Shown: one piece after another, positions 9,221 to 17,690 of the stretch
Layout: each line of letters opens with the position of its first letter
Position numbering within the stretch: position 1 is the stretch's first letter
Source: Opitutaceae bacterium
GTDB lineage: Bacteria; Verrucomicrobiota; Verrucomicrobiia; Opitutales; Opitutaceae
DNA length: 44,953 nt
Reading direction: 5' to 3'
Assembly (NCBI GenBank): GCA_014879845.1
Contig: JACSRI010000108.1
Location: 1 to 44,953 of the forward strand
Position numbers and translations under genes: made by a program
The notes under the pieces: model-generated
Databases searched by the model: none
What the model was told of the DNA's origin: nothing
Seen by the model: only the letters and a program-made list of their open reading frames with translations

Positions 9221-9313
9221 ACTACCTCCCGATGCTTGAACCTAAGTCGTTGTTTGTACCCGCCAGGTCGGCAGTCGAGGCGTCGGACGTTTCCTCGGCC
9301 TGACGTCGCGGTC

Positions 9314-10303
9314 TCACGATTCGCTCGACGCGGTCCCCGCCATAAACCTCAGCACATGCGCGGCCGTTTCCTCCGGCCGCTCCGACATCGGCACATGGCC
9401 GCAGTCGGGCAGAATCACCGCGGTGGCGCCGGCGATGCCGTTCTGGAGAACGGACACACTGGAGACGTCGCGCATCCGATCCCGCTCGCCCCACACGATC
9501 AACGTGCGGGCCCGGATGCGCCCGAGATCCGGCTCCAGCGCCTCCACCTCGGGGGTGGTTTGCGCGAGGATCGTCTCGTGCCGCGCCTGGCGGTCCAGCG
9601 CTTGCGCGACGAGGACGCGCTTGATGAATCCCGGGATCTCCGGCTGCCGCACGAAGAGATATTCCATGCGGTGGTCGAACTCCGTCACGGAGGCCACGAC
9701 CAGCGGGTTCGATTCACCGCGCCGGATCGCCGTCTCCATGTCGCCCATTTTTGGCGACTTCACTCCTGTGCAGTCCACCAGGACCAGCGACTGCACGCGC
9801 TCCGGGTAAAGCACCGCAAACTGCCCGGCGATCTGTCCGCCCATGGAGTTGCCGGCGAGGTGAAATCGCGCGATCCCGAGTGCGTCCGCGAAGGCGGCCA
9901 GCCTGCGTGCCTGATCGGCGATGCGGTAGGAGGCGCCTTCGACAAACGAGCTGTCGCCAAAGCCCGGCAGGTCGGGCGCGACGACGCGGTAGTGGGCTGT
10001 CAGATACCGCGCAAAGTGGGTCCAGTTGTCCTTCTCGGCCCCGAAGCCGTGCAGCAGGATGACGACCTCGCCGCTCCCGCCGTCGAGATACGCGATCTCA
10101 TGGTCCACGACCGCGATCTTGTGCAACTCGAGTCCCGCCGCCCTCCGTTCCGTGCGCACCGTCTGGCTCAACAGCCACCGCGGTCCGGCCACGACAGCCA
10201 CGACCGCGAACACGACGATACCGAGCGCCACGGCCACGGCCACGCGCGGCGCTCGACGCAGCCTTCGCCTTTCACGCACAGCGCCGACGGACGGTTCTTC
10301 CAT
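9314..10303 (-). CDS. Alpha/beta hydrolase with N-terminal membrane anchor
   Basis: 329 residues from ATG 10303; GGAG lies about 9 bases upstream, and the frame extension to 10345 is less likely. One hydrophobic segment (about residues 20-45) follows an Arg-rich start, so the enzyme is probably tethered with its catalytic domain outside the cytoplasm. The fold is clear: oxyanion motif HGFGAEKDNW, nucleophile elbow GNSMGG with S153, acid in VWGERDRM and base in DCGHVPMSERP near the C-terminus. The pattern resembles C-C bond hydrolases (MhpC/BphD-like) and lipase/esterase relatives. The substrate cannot be read from the sequence. It lies upstream of the gene at 8249-9220 on the same strand. Confidence 0.88.
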   Translation of the reverse strand: MEEPSVGAVRERRRLRRAPRVAVAVALGIVVFAVVAVVAGPRWLLSQTVRTERRAAGLELHKIAVVDHEIAYLDGGSGEVVILLHGFGAEKDNWTHFARYLTAHYRVVAPDLPGFGDSSFVEGASYRIADQARRLAAFADALGIARFHLAGNSMGGQIAGQFAVLYPERVQSLVLVDCTGVKSPKMGDMETAIRRGESNPLVVASVTEFDHRMEYLFVRQPEIPGFIKRVLVAQALDRQARHETILAQTTPEVEALEPDLGRIRARTLIVWGERDRMRDVSSVSVLQNGIAGATAVILPDCGHVPMSERPEETAAHVLRFMAGTASSES

Positions 10304-10598
10304 GGCACAACTCCACACCGCCGCCGCAGGGAGGTCAAAAGCCAAGCCGGAGGCCGATGCTCCGCAGGTTTGGTCGAGATCGCGGGAAGCGTGATGGCGG
10401 GCGCTCCTCGCGGGCCATGCACCCGAGGGATCGATTCACCCTGACCTGAAACCGACTCTGGATTCGTTCCGCGCGCATGCCGCATCCGATGGTCGGTATG
10501 CTGGCCCTCCACGGCAGGCGGTCCTTGGGGCGGGCTGGAGGCCTGCCATACGGCGAAGTGGAATCTGCCCATCCCACGGGCGCCCGTGAGCGGGCGGC
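10304..10598. other. Intergenic spacer with inverted repeats
   Basis: 295 bp between the alpha/beta hydrolase start and the protease stop. I see no gene. It holds a perfect 14 bp palindrome CACGGGCGCCCGTG at 10575-10588, just downstream of the protease stop codon, and a looser inverted pair GGCAGGC/GCCTGCC around 10513-10549. No T-tract follows, so a Rho-independent terminator cannot be claimed. Confidence 0.5.
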
Positions 10599-13500
10599 CT
10601 ACGGGACGAGGTACACTTCCACCAGCGCCACGCCCGTGGTTCCGCCCACGCCGCTGGCCTGCACGGTGTAAGCGCCCGGCGGGAGGGTGACGACGAAGGC
10701 GGCGTCCGCGCTGCCTGCGCTGAGCGAGAACGCGCTCACCTGCGCGGCGACGCTCGCCGTCGTGGCCGAGCCGGCGATGCCGTCCCAGTCGTCGTTGGTC
10801 AGGATCGGATCCGCGCCCCGGAAGACCGTAAGCTGCGGGTTGGCGAGCACCCCGGTGACGCCGAAACGCGCGAGCGACGGTCCCACCGCGCGGATGAGGA
10901 ACGTGCGCGAGCCTTCGCTCGAGACGACGAAGCCGGGGATCATGATCTCCCCGCCCACGCCGACGTAGCCGCGATTGGAGATGTTGACCATGCGCGCGGT
11001 CGGCGTGCCGGCGTCCGCATCGTAGAGTTCGACGATGGAGAGACCGTCGGCGCCGCCCTTGCCGTCGGCCACGACCGTGTAGCGACCCGGCGCGAGGTCG
11101 ACGAGCGCGGCGGCGTCGGTGCTGCCGGCATTGAGGGAAAAGGCATTGAGCGAGGACGCGGTCGACATGATCTCGGCCGCATTGGACGCGGTGCCCCAGT
11201 CGTCGTTGGTGAGCACGTCGACGTAGGCGTTGGTGCCGGCATCGAAGCGCTTGAGCACGAGCCGCGGGTCGGCGAGCGGGTTGGGCACACCGAGGCGGCC
11301 GAGCGTCGGGCCGACCGCGCGGATGAGCAGGCGCTTCGTGCCCGAGCCCTCGATGACAAATCCCGGGATGAGCGAATCGCCCGTCCGCGCGAGCGCGCGG
11401 GTGGAGAGGTTGAGCGGCCGGGCGTTCGAGGACGGCGCGGCGTTGACCGTGACGGTCGCGCCAGAACTCGTCGCCGAGGCACCGCCGGAACTCACGACGA
11501 CCGTGTAGGTGCCCGCGTGAAACGCCTGCACACTCGGTATCGTGTAGGTCGACCCGGTGGCGCCGGCGATGGCGACGCCGTCGCGGTACCATTGATACGT
11601 GAGTGTGCCCGAACCCGACGCGGCGACCGAAAGCGTGAGCGAGCCGCCCGCCGTGCCGGCGGTCGCGACCGGCTGAGTGCCGATTACCGGGGCGCTGTTG
11701 ACCGTGAGGGTCGCGACGTTCGACTCGACCGGAGACGTGCCCGCATAGCTGGCCACGCAGCGGAAGCGATCGCCGCTCATGCCCGCGGTCGTGCCCGCGA
11801 CGGTGAGCGCGGCGGTGGTCGCACCGGAGTAGGTGGCGTTGTTCGTGATGTCCGTCCAGGTCGAGCTGCCGGCCGGTGAACGCTGCCACTGGTAGGCGAG
11901 CGTGCCCGAGCCCGAGGCGGTGACGGAGAATTGGGCGGACTGGCCGGCGGCGACCGCGCGGTCCTGCGGATGCGCGGTGAACGACGGCGAGGCGAGCAGC
12001 GTGGAGCCGATGACCACGAGGTTGCACGAGTCGTTGGCGGCGAGCGCGGACACGCGCGAGAGCGCGACGGGCGGCTGGCCCGTGCTGCTCGTGTAGCCCC
12101 ACTGCACGACCGTGCCGTCGCCCTTGAGCGCGACGGAGTGGTAGGCGCTCGCCGCGACCGCCGTCACATCGGCGAGTCCGGCGGGCACGGTCGACTGCCC
12201 GTAGTTGTTGCTTCCCCACGCGACGACCGTGCCGTCGCCCTTGAGCGCGAGCACGTGCTGCGAGCCGGCGGCGAGGGCGATCACGCCGGACAGGCCGGCC
12301 GGCACCGAGCCGGAGGCGCCACCCCATTGCGTGACCGTGCCGTTCGAGCGCAGGGCGTAGCTGGAGTTGGTGCCGGCCGCCACGGCGGTCACGCCGGCCA
12401 GCCCGGAAGGCACGGTGGTCTCGCCGTGCGAGTTGTTGCCCCAGGCCACGACCGTGCCATCGGTCCTGACCGCGAGCACGTGGTCGCCGCCAACCGCGAG
12501 CCCACGCACACCCGCGAGTCCGGACGGAATGGAAGTCTGCCCGTAGGTGTTGTCTCCCCACAGCGCGACGGAGCCGTCGCTCGCGACCGCGCCGCTGACA
12601 CTGCCGCGGGCGGCTACCGACACGATGCCGGCGAGGCCGGAGGGCACGGACGATTGGCCCAGCGTGTTGCTGCCCCAGGCGATGACCGTGCCGTCGGTCT
12701 TGAGCGCGAGCGCGTGCTGCGAGCCGGCGGCGACGGCGCGCACGCCGGCGGTGCCCGCGGGCAGACCCGAGACGGCCTGCGTGCCGCCCCACCCCACGAC
12801 AAACGGGCTGGCGGGCTGCCCGAGCGTCACCTCGACATCGAGATACTCGTTCGGCGCCGTGCCACCCTTGGCGACCGGGCGGATCGCGATGCCGCGCGCC
12901 GTGTCGGTGAAGGTCACGCCCATGGCCAGGCCCGCGTCGTTGGCGCTGCTGCCCGGCGTGGTCATGTCGAGCAGTTGGCTCTGCGTGTTGTTCGCGAAGC
13001 CCCAGACGACATAGGCACCGTTGAAGAGCGACGAGTTGCTGGTGAAGTTCTGGCGGAACCCGACCCAGGTGGTGCGACGTCCGTCGCAGAAGACATTGAG
13101 CGCGAGATTCTGGCTCAGGGTGGTGGCCTTCGCGTCGAAGCGCGCGATACGGTACGTGCCGCTCGCCGTGACCGGGAGCACGCTGGCATCCGGCAGCCAG
13201 CCCATCCGGTTCTTGAACCACGGGTTGAAGTGGTGGCGCGAATCCGTCGAGCCGCCGCCCATGACGTCGAACGGATCAGCGTATTCGGTGCTCGAGCCGC
13301 TGGCCGAGGCGGGATTGCCGTCGGCGACCTGCCAGAGGTTGGCGTGATAGAGTCCGTAGTTGTGGCCGAGCTCGTGCGCAGTCACGCGGAAGTCGTAGTA
13401 GCCGTTGATCCACGTGCGCCCACCGCCGACCGAGCCGAGACCGGCCCAGGTGAACTTCGATCCGCTGATCGAGTTGAGCCGCGTGAAGAGGATCATCACG

Positions 13501-14783
13501 TGCTGGTAGTTCGCGATCGTGTAGTCCGCGCCCGCGGCGGTGGTGGCGTCGGTGTAGAGCTGGCTGGAGAGGTCCCCGGTCGCATAGGCCTCGCCCGTCT
13601 GCGGCATGCGGTAGGTCGTGGCCGTGACCGTGGGCGTGATCGAGGTGGTGCCGTAGCTCGCCGTGTCGTAGTACGGGCTGACCGAGTTGTTGATCAGGTC
13701 GAGCGCGGTCTGGTAGGCGACGGGGTCACCGGGCTTGTCGGAGAAATCGACGCGGATGATGAGCAGCGTCTTGTTGCCGGTCGTCCACGAAGTCGGCGGC
13801 AGCGGCAGCACGGACTCGCCGGCCATGACGGCCGGGACCGCCGGACCCGCCTGGTCCTCGGCGGCCACGAGGTCGGACTCGAGCGCGTCGATCATCGCCG
13901 CGGAGGCAAGTTGCCACAGACGGCCGTCCACCTCGACCACGGTGGCGGCGTCGAGATTGACCTCGCTCTCCGGCGCGACCGCGGCGACGGGCGCGCCCGA
14001 TACCGGGCAGCGGCCCGCCGCGATGCCGGCCGGCACGATCTCACCCGGCTCGAGCACGCGCAGCGGACTCTCGTGCACGGCCATGTGACCGTCGAGGGCG
14101 ATGCCGTGGAGCGACGCGCCCTCCTGCGAAGTCTGGCGCACGCGGCGGCCGTAGACATGCGCCTCGTAGCTGGCGCGGCCAAGCGTGACCCGATGGATCT
14201 GTTCCTCCGGACGCCGCGCCCCGATCGGTTGCACGGCCATGAGGATCTCGTAGTCGCCGCGTCCCGACACGCGGGTCTCCAGCTGCTCCTCGACCGCGGG
14301 CGGGAGGAGCGCGCGCAGCGCAGCCGGCACGGTCATGGCGAGCGCAAGTTCGGGATCCGACTCGATCAGCGACAGCATCTCCAAGCGTCGCTTCCGCGCC
14401 AGCGCGATGCCCTCGAGCTCGAGCAAGGCCTGGTCAAACGGCGTGGACGCATCCACATAGGCCATCGTCCAGTCGCGAAATGCCGCCATCGCCGGTGGAA
14501 AGGCCTCGTTCCACGCCTGCGCATAGGCGAGCGGGGACACACCGCCGGGCAGCCCGGCCCAGCGCGAAGCGCGATCCGCCGCCAGCAGGCCCTCGGAAGC
14601 GTCGGGTGCACCGACAGACCGGTCCTCAAGACCGCGAGTCGCCGGTTCGCCGCCCCGTCTCTCGGACGCCGGCGCAGCCACCGGCTCCGGCTGCTGGGTC
14701 GACGGGCGAAACAGACTCAGGGTCGAGACGCCGACGAGCGTCAGCAACGAGACAGCAATCAGGATCTTGGAACGACGGGACAT
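10599..14783 (-). CDS. Secreted metzincin-like metalloprotease with RCC1 propeller, Ig domains and paired C-terminal module
   Basis: 1394 residues from ATG 14783, where MSRRSKILIAVSLLTLVGVS gives an export signal or anchor; the frame to 14852 adds no such character. The protease domain (about 360-570) has the zinc motif HELGHNYGLYH (H470, E471, H474, H480) and a downstream FDVMGGG that fits the metzincin Met-turn, most like the gametolysin (M11) group. From about 660 to 925 come seven RCC1-type repeats (each with ALKxDGTVxxWG and a GLAGV phrase), consistent with one seven-bladed propeller. Two Ig-like domains follow (about 930-1120). The last about 275 residues are two copies of a module also found at the end of the pectinase gene in this window, closing with VALVEVYLVP. 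It is probably an extracellular protease; substrate unknown. It is a monocistronic-looking gene downstream of ilvN. Confidence 0.87.
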   Translation of the reverse strand: MSRRSKILIAVSLLTLVGVSTLSLFRPSTQQPEPVAAPASERRGGEPATRGLEDRSVGAPDASEGLLAADRASRWAGLPGGVSPLAYAQAWNEAFPPAMAAFRDWTMAYVDASTPFDQALLELEGIALARKRRLEMLSLIESDPELALAMTVPAALRALLPPAVEEQLETRVSGRGDYEILMAVQPIGARRPEEQIHRVTLGRASYEAHVYGRRVRQTSQEGASLHGIALDGHMAVHESPLRVLEPGEIVPAGIAAGRCPVSGAPVAAVAPESEVNLDAATVVEVDGRLWQLASAAMIDALESDLVAAEDQAGPAVPAVMAGESVLPLPPTSWTTGNKTLLIIRVDFSDKPGDPVAYQTALDLINNSVSPYYDTASYGTTSITPTVTATTYRMPQTGEAYATGDLSSQLYTDATTAAGADYTIANYQHVMILFTRLNSISGSKFTWAGLGSVGGGRTWINGYYDFRVTAHELGHNYGLYHANLWQVADGNPASASGSSTEYADPFDVMGGGSTDSRHHFNPWFKNRMGWLPDASVLPVTASGTYRIARFDAKATTLSQNLALNVFCDGRRTTWVGFRQNFTSNSSLFNGAYVVWGFANNTQSQLLDMTTPGSSANDAGLAMGVTFTDTARGIAIRPVAKGGTAPNEYLDVEVTLGQPASPFVVGWGGTQAVSGLPAGTAGVRAVAAGSQHALALKTDGTVIAWGSNTLGQSSVPSGLAGIVSVAARGSVSGAVASDGSVALWGDNTYGQTSIPSGLAGVRGLAVGGDHVLAVRTDGTVVAWGNNSHGETTVPSGLAGVTAVAAGTNSSYALRSNGTVTQWGGASGSVPAGLSGVIALAAGSQHVLALKGDGTVVAWGSNNYGQSTVPAGLADVTAVAASAYHSVALKGDGTVVQWGYTSSTGQPPVALSRVSALAANDSCNLVVIGSTLLASPSFTAHPQDRAVAAGQSAQFSVTASGSGTLAYQWQRSPAGSSTWTDITNNATYSGATTAALTVAGTTAGMSGDRFRCVASYAGTSPVESNVATLTVNSAPVIGTQPVATAGTAGGSLTLSVAASGSGTLTYQWYRDGVAIAGATGSTYTIPSVQAFHAGTYTVVVSSGGASATSSGATVTVNAAPSSNARPLNLSTRALARTGDSLIPGFVIEGSGTKRLLIRAVGPTLGRLGVPNPLADPRLVLKRFDAGTNAYVDVLTNDDWGTASNAAEIMSTASSLNAFSLNAGSTDAAALVDLAPGRYTVVADGKGGADGLSIVELYDADAGTPTARMVNISNRGYVGVGGEIMIPGFVVSSEGSRTFLIRAVGPSLARFGVTGVLANPQLTVFRGADPILTNDDWDGIAGSATTASVAAQVSAFSLSAGSADAAFVVTLPPGAYTVQASGVGGTTGVALVEVYLVP
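10602..11425 (-). repeat. Paired C-terminal module, copy in the metalloprotease
   Basis: Codes for two tandem units of about 130-140 residues. Each contains IPGFV, then (L/F)LIRAVGP, NDDW, GSxDAA, PGxYTV and ALVE or SIVELYD. The same pair, in the same order and at the very end of the protein, is encoded at 20410-21252. The family is not one I can name; export, sorting or surface retention is an inference from its position. Confidence 0.75.
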
Positions 14784-14918
14784 GGCGGCGCGGCCGCGCG
14801 AACCAGGTTGGGAGAGTCCGCGCGATCTTATCCACATCGGTGCCCGGCGCAACGACCCGCGCGGCCCGGCGGGCGGGCCGCACTTTGAGTCGGAATTTTA
14901 CCAGCAGCTTGGGGGGAA

Positions 14919-15254
14919 TCACCCAGCCACGGACGGCGCCGGGCGGAGCAGGCCCATGAAGTAATCCGCAGGCAGGTCCGGCCGCTGGCGGACGGCGAGC
15001 ACGTCGTGGAGCTTTTCGAGCTGTCGCTCGACCTGCTCGAGCCGCGGCTCATCCGCCACGCCGAGCAGCATCGTGCTGGTCGCACCCGCGTCGCCCGGAT
15101 CGGGCACGCAGAGGATCGCCTCAAGGTTGAACGCGCGGCGCGCGAACAGCCCGGTGATGTGCGACATCGCGCCGGGGTGGTTGCGCACCCGCAACTCGAG
15201 GACGGTGAGACGCGACGCGGTGGGCACGTCCCGGGAGGCCCGGATCTCAGGCAT
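14919..15254 (-). CDS. ilvN: Acetolactate synthase small (regulatory) subunit
   Basis: 111 residues from ATG 15254, which has GGGAGGT 6 bases upstream and overlaps the ilvB stop by 8 nt, so translation is coupled. The ACT domain starts with LTVLELRVRNHPGAMSHI and continues with GLFARRAFNLEAI. The small subunit activates the large one and gives valine feedback inhibition. This is a short form with the ACT domain and little more, closer in size to enterobacterial IlvN/IlvM than to the IlvH forms of about 160 residues. The frame open to 15305 would run far into ilvB and is rejected. Confidence 0.93.
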   Translation of the reverse strand: MPEIRASRDVPTASRLTVLELRVRNHPGAMSHITGLFARRAFNLEAILCVPDPGDAGATSTMLLGVADEPRLEQVERQLEKLHDVLAVRQRPDLPADYFMGLLRPAPSVAG

Positions 15255-16947
15255 GGGCCACCTCCCGCGTCGAAGTCTCCACGATCGTCTGATGATTGGC
15301 TGCACCGGGCGGCACCATCGGCAGGACGTTGAGCCCCTCGTGAATGGGCACGTCGATGAGGCACGGCCCGGGCGCCGCGAGCGCGGCCGCGAGGTCGCCG
15401 AGCGGGTCGCCCGCGAGCGGATCGATGCGCACGCCGCGGATGCCGAAGGCGCGGGCCAGCGCCGCGAAGTCGGGCGCCGCGTGGAAACGCGAGGCCTCGA
15501 AGCGGCGGTTGTAGAACAGCTCCTGCTGCTGACGCACCAGCCCGAGGTGGTCGTTGTTGAACAACACCACGGCCACGGGCAGGTCGAGCTCGGCCAGCGT
15601 CGCCAGTTCCTGGATATTCATCAGGATCGAGCCGTCGCCGCTCACGCAGACCACGCGGCGGCCGGGCGCGGCGAGGCTCGCGCCGATCGCCGCAGGCAGG
15701 CCGAAGCCCATCGTGCCGAGCCCGCCCGAGGTGAGGAAGGTGCGCGGACGCCGCACCGGGTAGGCCTGGGCCATCCACATCTGATGCTGGCCCACGTCGG
15801 TCGTCACGATTGCGTCGGGCGCAAGCGACTCGCCGAGGAAGCGGCAGACATTCACCGGATGCAGCGGGTCCTCCACGCATGGCGGATGGCGCAGCGGATG
15901 CGCCGCACGCAGGTGCGCCGCGCGCGCGCACCACGCCGGGCGCGGCGCGGGCTCGAGACGCGCGAGCAGGCGGCGCAGCACATCGGCCGCGTCACCCACG
16001 AGGCCGAGGAAGGGGCGCTTGATTTTGCCGATCTCGGCGCGGTCGATGTCGACGTGCGCGATCGTCGCGCGCGGACAGAACTCCGCGACCTTGCCGGTGG
16101 CGCGATCGTCGAAGCGCGCGCCGATGGCGAAGAGCAGATCGGCCTCCTCGAGCAGCTGGTTCGTGCCCTTCGTGCCGTGCATGCCGAGCATGCCCATGAA
16201 GAGCGGATCCTCCGGCGGCACGGCACCGAGGGCCATGAGCGTGCTCACGACCGGCGCGCAGGCGCGGTGCGCGAGTTCGCGGGCGAGATCGGCCGCGCCC
16301 GCGGCGATCACGCCGCCGCCGAGGTAGAGCACCGGCCGCTCGGCGCGCGCGAGCAACGAGGCAAGCTCGTCGATCGCCGCGTCGGCGCAGGCCGCGATCC
16401 CCTCGCGTCGGCCGGGCTCCGGCAGGTCGGAGGCCTCGAACTCGATCGTCGCATTCTGCACATCCTTCGGCACGTCGATGGCCACGGGCCCGGGCCGACC
16501 GGATTCGGCGATGGCAAAGGCCTGGGGCACCACGTCCATCAACTCGGCGGCCGAGCGCACGAGGAAGTTGTGCTTGGTGATCGGCAGCGTGAGCCCGTAG
16601 GCGTCGACCTCCTGGAAGGCATCGGTGCCTATGAGTGCCTGCGGCACCTGCCCGGTGATGGCGACGAGCGGAACCGAGTCGAGGCGCGCGTCGGCGATGG
16701 CGGTGATCAGGTTGGTCGCGCCCGGCCCGGAGGTCGCGAGCGCCACCGCGGCGCGGCCGGTGACGCGAGCCATGCCCTGCGCGATGAAGCCCGCACCCTG
16801 CTCGTGGCGTGTTAGGATATGGCGGATACGGCTGCGATGCAGCGCGTCGTAGAACGGCAGGATGGCCCCGCCGGGGATGCCCGCGATCGTGTCGATGCCC
16901 TGGCGTTCGAGCAGGATGCGCAGGAGGTTGGCTCCGTTGGTTTTCAT
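15247..16947 (-). CDS. ilvB: Acetolactate synthase large subunit
   Basis: 566 residues from ATG 16947 (MKTNGANLLRILLERQG). It catalyses the first shared step of valine, leucine and isoleucine synthesis from pyruvate, using thiamine diphosphate. Seen motifs: GIPGGAILPFYDAL at the start, RHEQGAGFIAQGMAR with the catalytic Glu that activates ThDP, SGPGATNLIT, and the ThDP-binding region GDGSILMNIQELATLAELDLPVAVV (read in pieces) with NNDHLG. Length is typical. It is the first structural gene of ilvBN and is preceded by a leader peptide and attenuator at 17031-17182, so expression is likely to respond to valyl-tRNA supply. The frame upstream to 17133 passes through the attenuator hairpin and is not coding. 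Confidence 0.96.
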   Translation of the reverse strand: MKTNGANLLRILLERQGIDTIAGIPGGAILPFYDALHRSRIRHILTRHEQGAGFIAQGMARVTGRAAVALATSGPGATNLITAIADARLDSVPLVAITGQVPQALIGTDAFQEVDAYGLTLPITKHNFLVRSAAELMDVVPQAFAIAESGRPGPVAIDVPKDVQNATIEFEASDLPEPGRREGIAACADAAIDELASLLARAERPVLYLGGGVIAAGAADLARELAHRACAPVVSTLMALGAVPPEDPLFMGMLGMHGTKGTNQLLEEADLLFAIGARFDDRATGKVAEFCPRATIAHVDIDRAEIGKIKRPFLGLVGDAADVLRRLLARLEPAPRPAWCARAAHLRAAHPLRHPPCVEDPLHPVNVCRFLGESLAPDAIVTTDVGQHQMWMAQAYPVRRPRTFLTSGGLGTMGFGLPAAIGASLAAPGRRVVCVSGDGSILMNIQELATLAELDLPVAVVLFNNDHLGLVRQQQELFYNRRFEASRFHAAPDFAALARAFGIRGVRIDPLAGDPLGDLAAALAAPGPCLIDVPIHEGLNVLPMVPPGAANHQTIVETSTREVAHA

Positions 16948-17030
16948 GACGGTCGTGTGGTCGTGGTGAGCGGCTGTGGTTGTCCGTGGTGGAGAAACCC
17001 GCTCCCGTGCGCTGGACCGGCCGGGGCCGA

Positions 17031-17068
17031 AACAAAAAGCCCCCTCCGGCATCGCACCGGAGGGGGCT
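17031..17068 (-). terminator. Attenuator terminator of ilvBN
   Basis: On the minus strand a perfect 12 bp stem (AGCCCCCTCCGG with its complement, 17057-17068 and 17038-17049) with an 8-base loop is followed by TTTTTGTT. It lies between the leader peptide stop (17084) and the ilvB start (16947). The 5' arm includes CCCCTC (minus strand, positions 17065-17060), which can instead pair with GAGGGG at 17094-17089 in the last leader codons, giving the alternative antiterminator fold. Confidence 0.9.
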
Positions 17069-17083
17069 TGGTTTGAAAGTGAA

Positions 17084-17182
17084 TCAGACCCCTCGCGGCG
17101 CGTTGGTAACGACGACGACGACAACGACCGCAAGGACGAGCGTGCGGATCGCGGCGAGGCTGGCGTTGCCGAAGGAGGTCAT
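17084..17182 (-). CDS. Valine-rich leader peptide of ilvBN
   Basis: 32 codons. It begins MTSFGNASLAAIRTL and continues with VLA, then seven valine codons in a row (17128-17108, mostly GTC), and ends TNAPRGV. This is the composition of the enterobacterial ivbL/ilvL leader peptides, whose stalling at branched-chain codons controls attenuation. The stop codon is 16 bases before the terminator stem. A ribosome reaching the stop would cover 17089-17094 and let the terminator form; one stalled on the valine codons would leave that segment free to form the antiterminator. No Shine-Dalgarno is seen. A weak promoter (TTGATC at 17221-17216, GATATC at 17199-17194) would place the transcript start only a few bases before the ATG, so near-leaderless translation is possible (inference). 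Confidence 0.85.
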   Translation of the reverse strand: MTSFGNASLAAIRTLVLAVVVVVVVTNAPRGV

Positions 17183-17378
17183 GTGCTGGTGGGGATATCG
17201 GTGACGGCGGGGCGTGATCAAGGACGAAATTTCCCGTCTCATGCCAGACCGCCGCGGGTCGAGCGGGAGCGCGCCCGGCTGCGGACGCACGAACGGACCC
17301 GAACCGGCTCCGCATTTTTTCTGCAACCTTTCGCGCGGTCGCCGGGTTGTTACGGACATCAACACCACACGCACGGCC

Positions 17379-17552
17379 ATGAAGACTGCCACCTTCTCCA
17401 TCCTCGCCATCACCGCGGCCCCGGCCGCCACATTTCTCCTCGGGCTGACCCGCCTCTCTCCTGAGACCTCGTTCGCCCTCGCCGCCTCGATCGCCATCGC
17501 CGCGTTCTCGATCGACGCCCTCTTTGCCCGCCCGGCTTCCAGTCGCGGCTGA
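17379..17552 (+). CDS. Small membrane protein of unknown function
   Basis: 57 residues from ATG 17379: MKTATFSILAITAAPAATF starts a first hydrophobic stretch, and FALAASIAIAAFSIDALF forms a second. The end is short and basic. It is followed by a good hairpin terminator on the same strand at 17591-17636, which supports a real transcript. It is divergent from the ilv leader. No family is recognised. Confidence 0.5.
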   Translation: MKTATFSILAITAAPAATFLLGLTRLSPETSFALAASIAIAAFSIDALFARPASSRG

Positions 17553-17590
17553 GTCGCCACCCTTTGCTCGTCAGCAGGAGCGAAATCGGG

Positions 17591-17636
17591 ACAGGCGGTC
17601 GGGGGCGCAGTGCCCCTGGCCGCCTGTTTGGCTTTT
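17591..17636 (+). terminator. Rho-independent terminator
   Basis: ACAGGCGG and CCGCCTGT form the outer stem and GGGGC/GCCCC the inner stem (17591-17627), with a few unpaired bases between; TTTGGCTTTT follows. It ends the transcript of the 57-residue membrane protein and may also help stop the convergent minus-strand gene ending at 17691. Confidence 0.75.
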
Positions 17637-17690
17637 CACCGACTCGGGCGGGATGCACGGCACGCGCGGGAGGCGCGGCCGGGCCGCCGG

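Noticed and set aside
10168-13221. A 1017-codon frame across the hydrolase, the spacer and the protease C-terminus
   Set aside because: It is a shifted-frame shadow that spans two real genes on the same strand.
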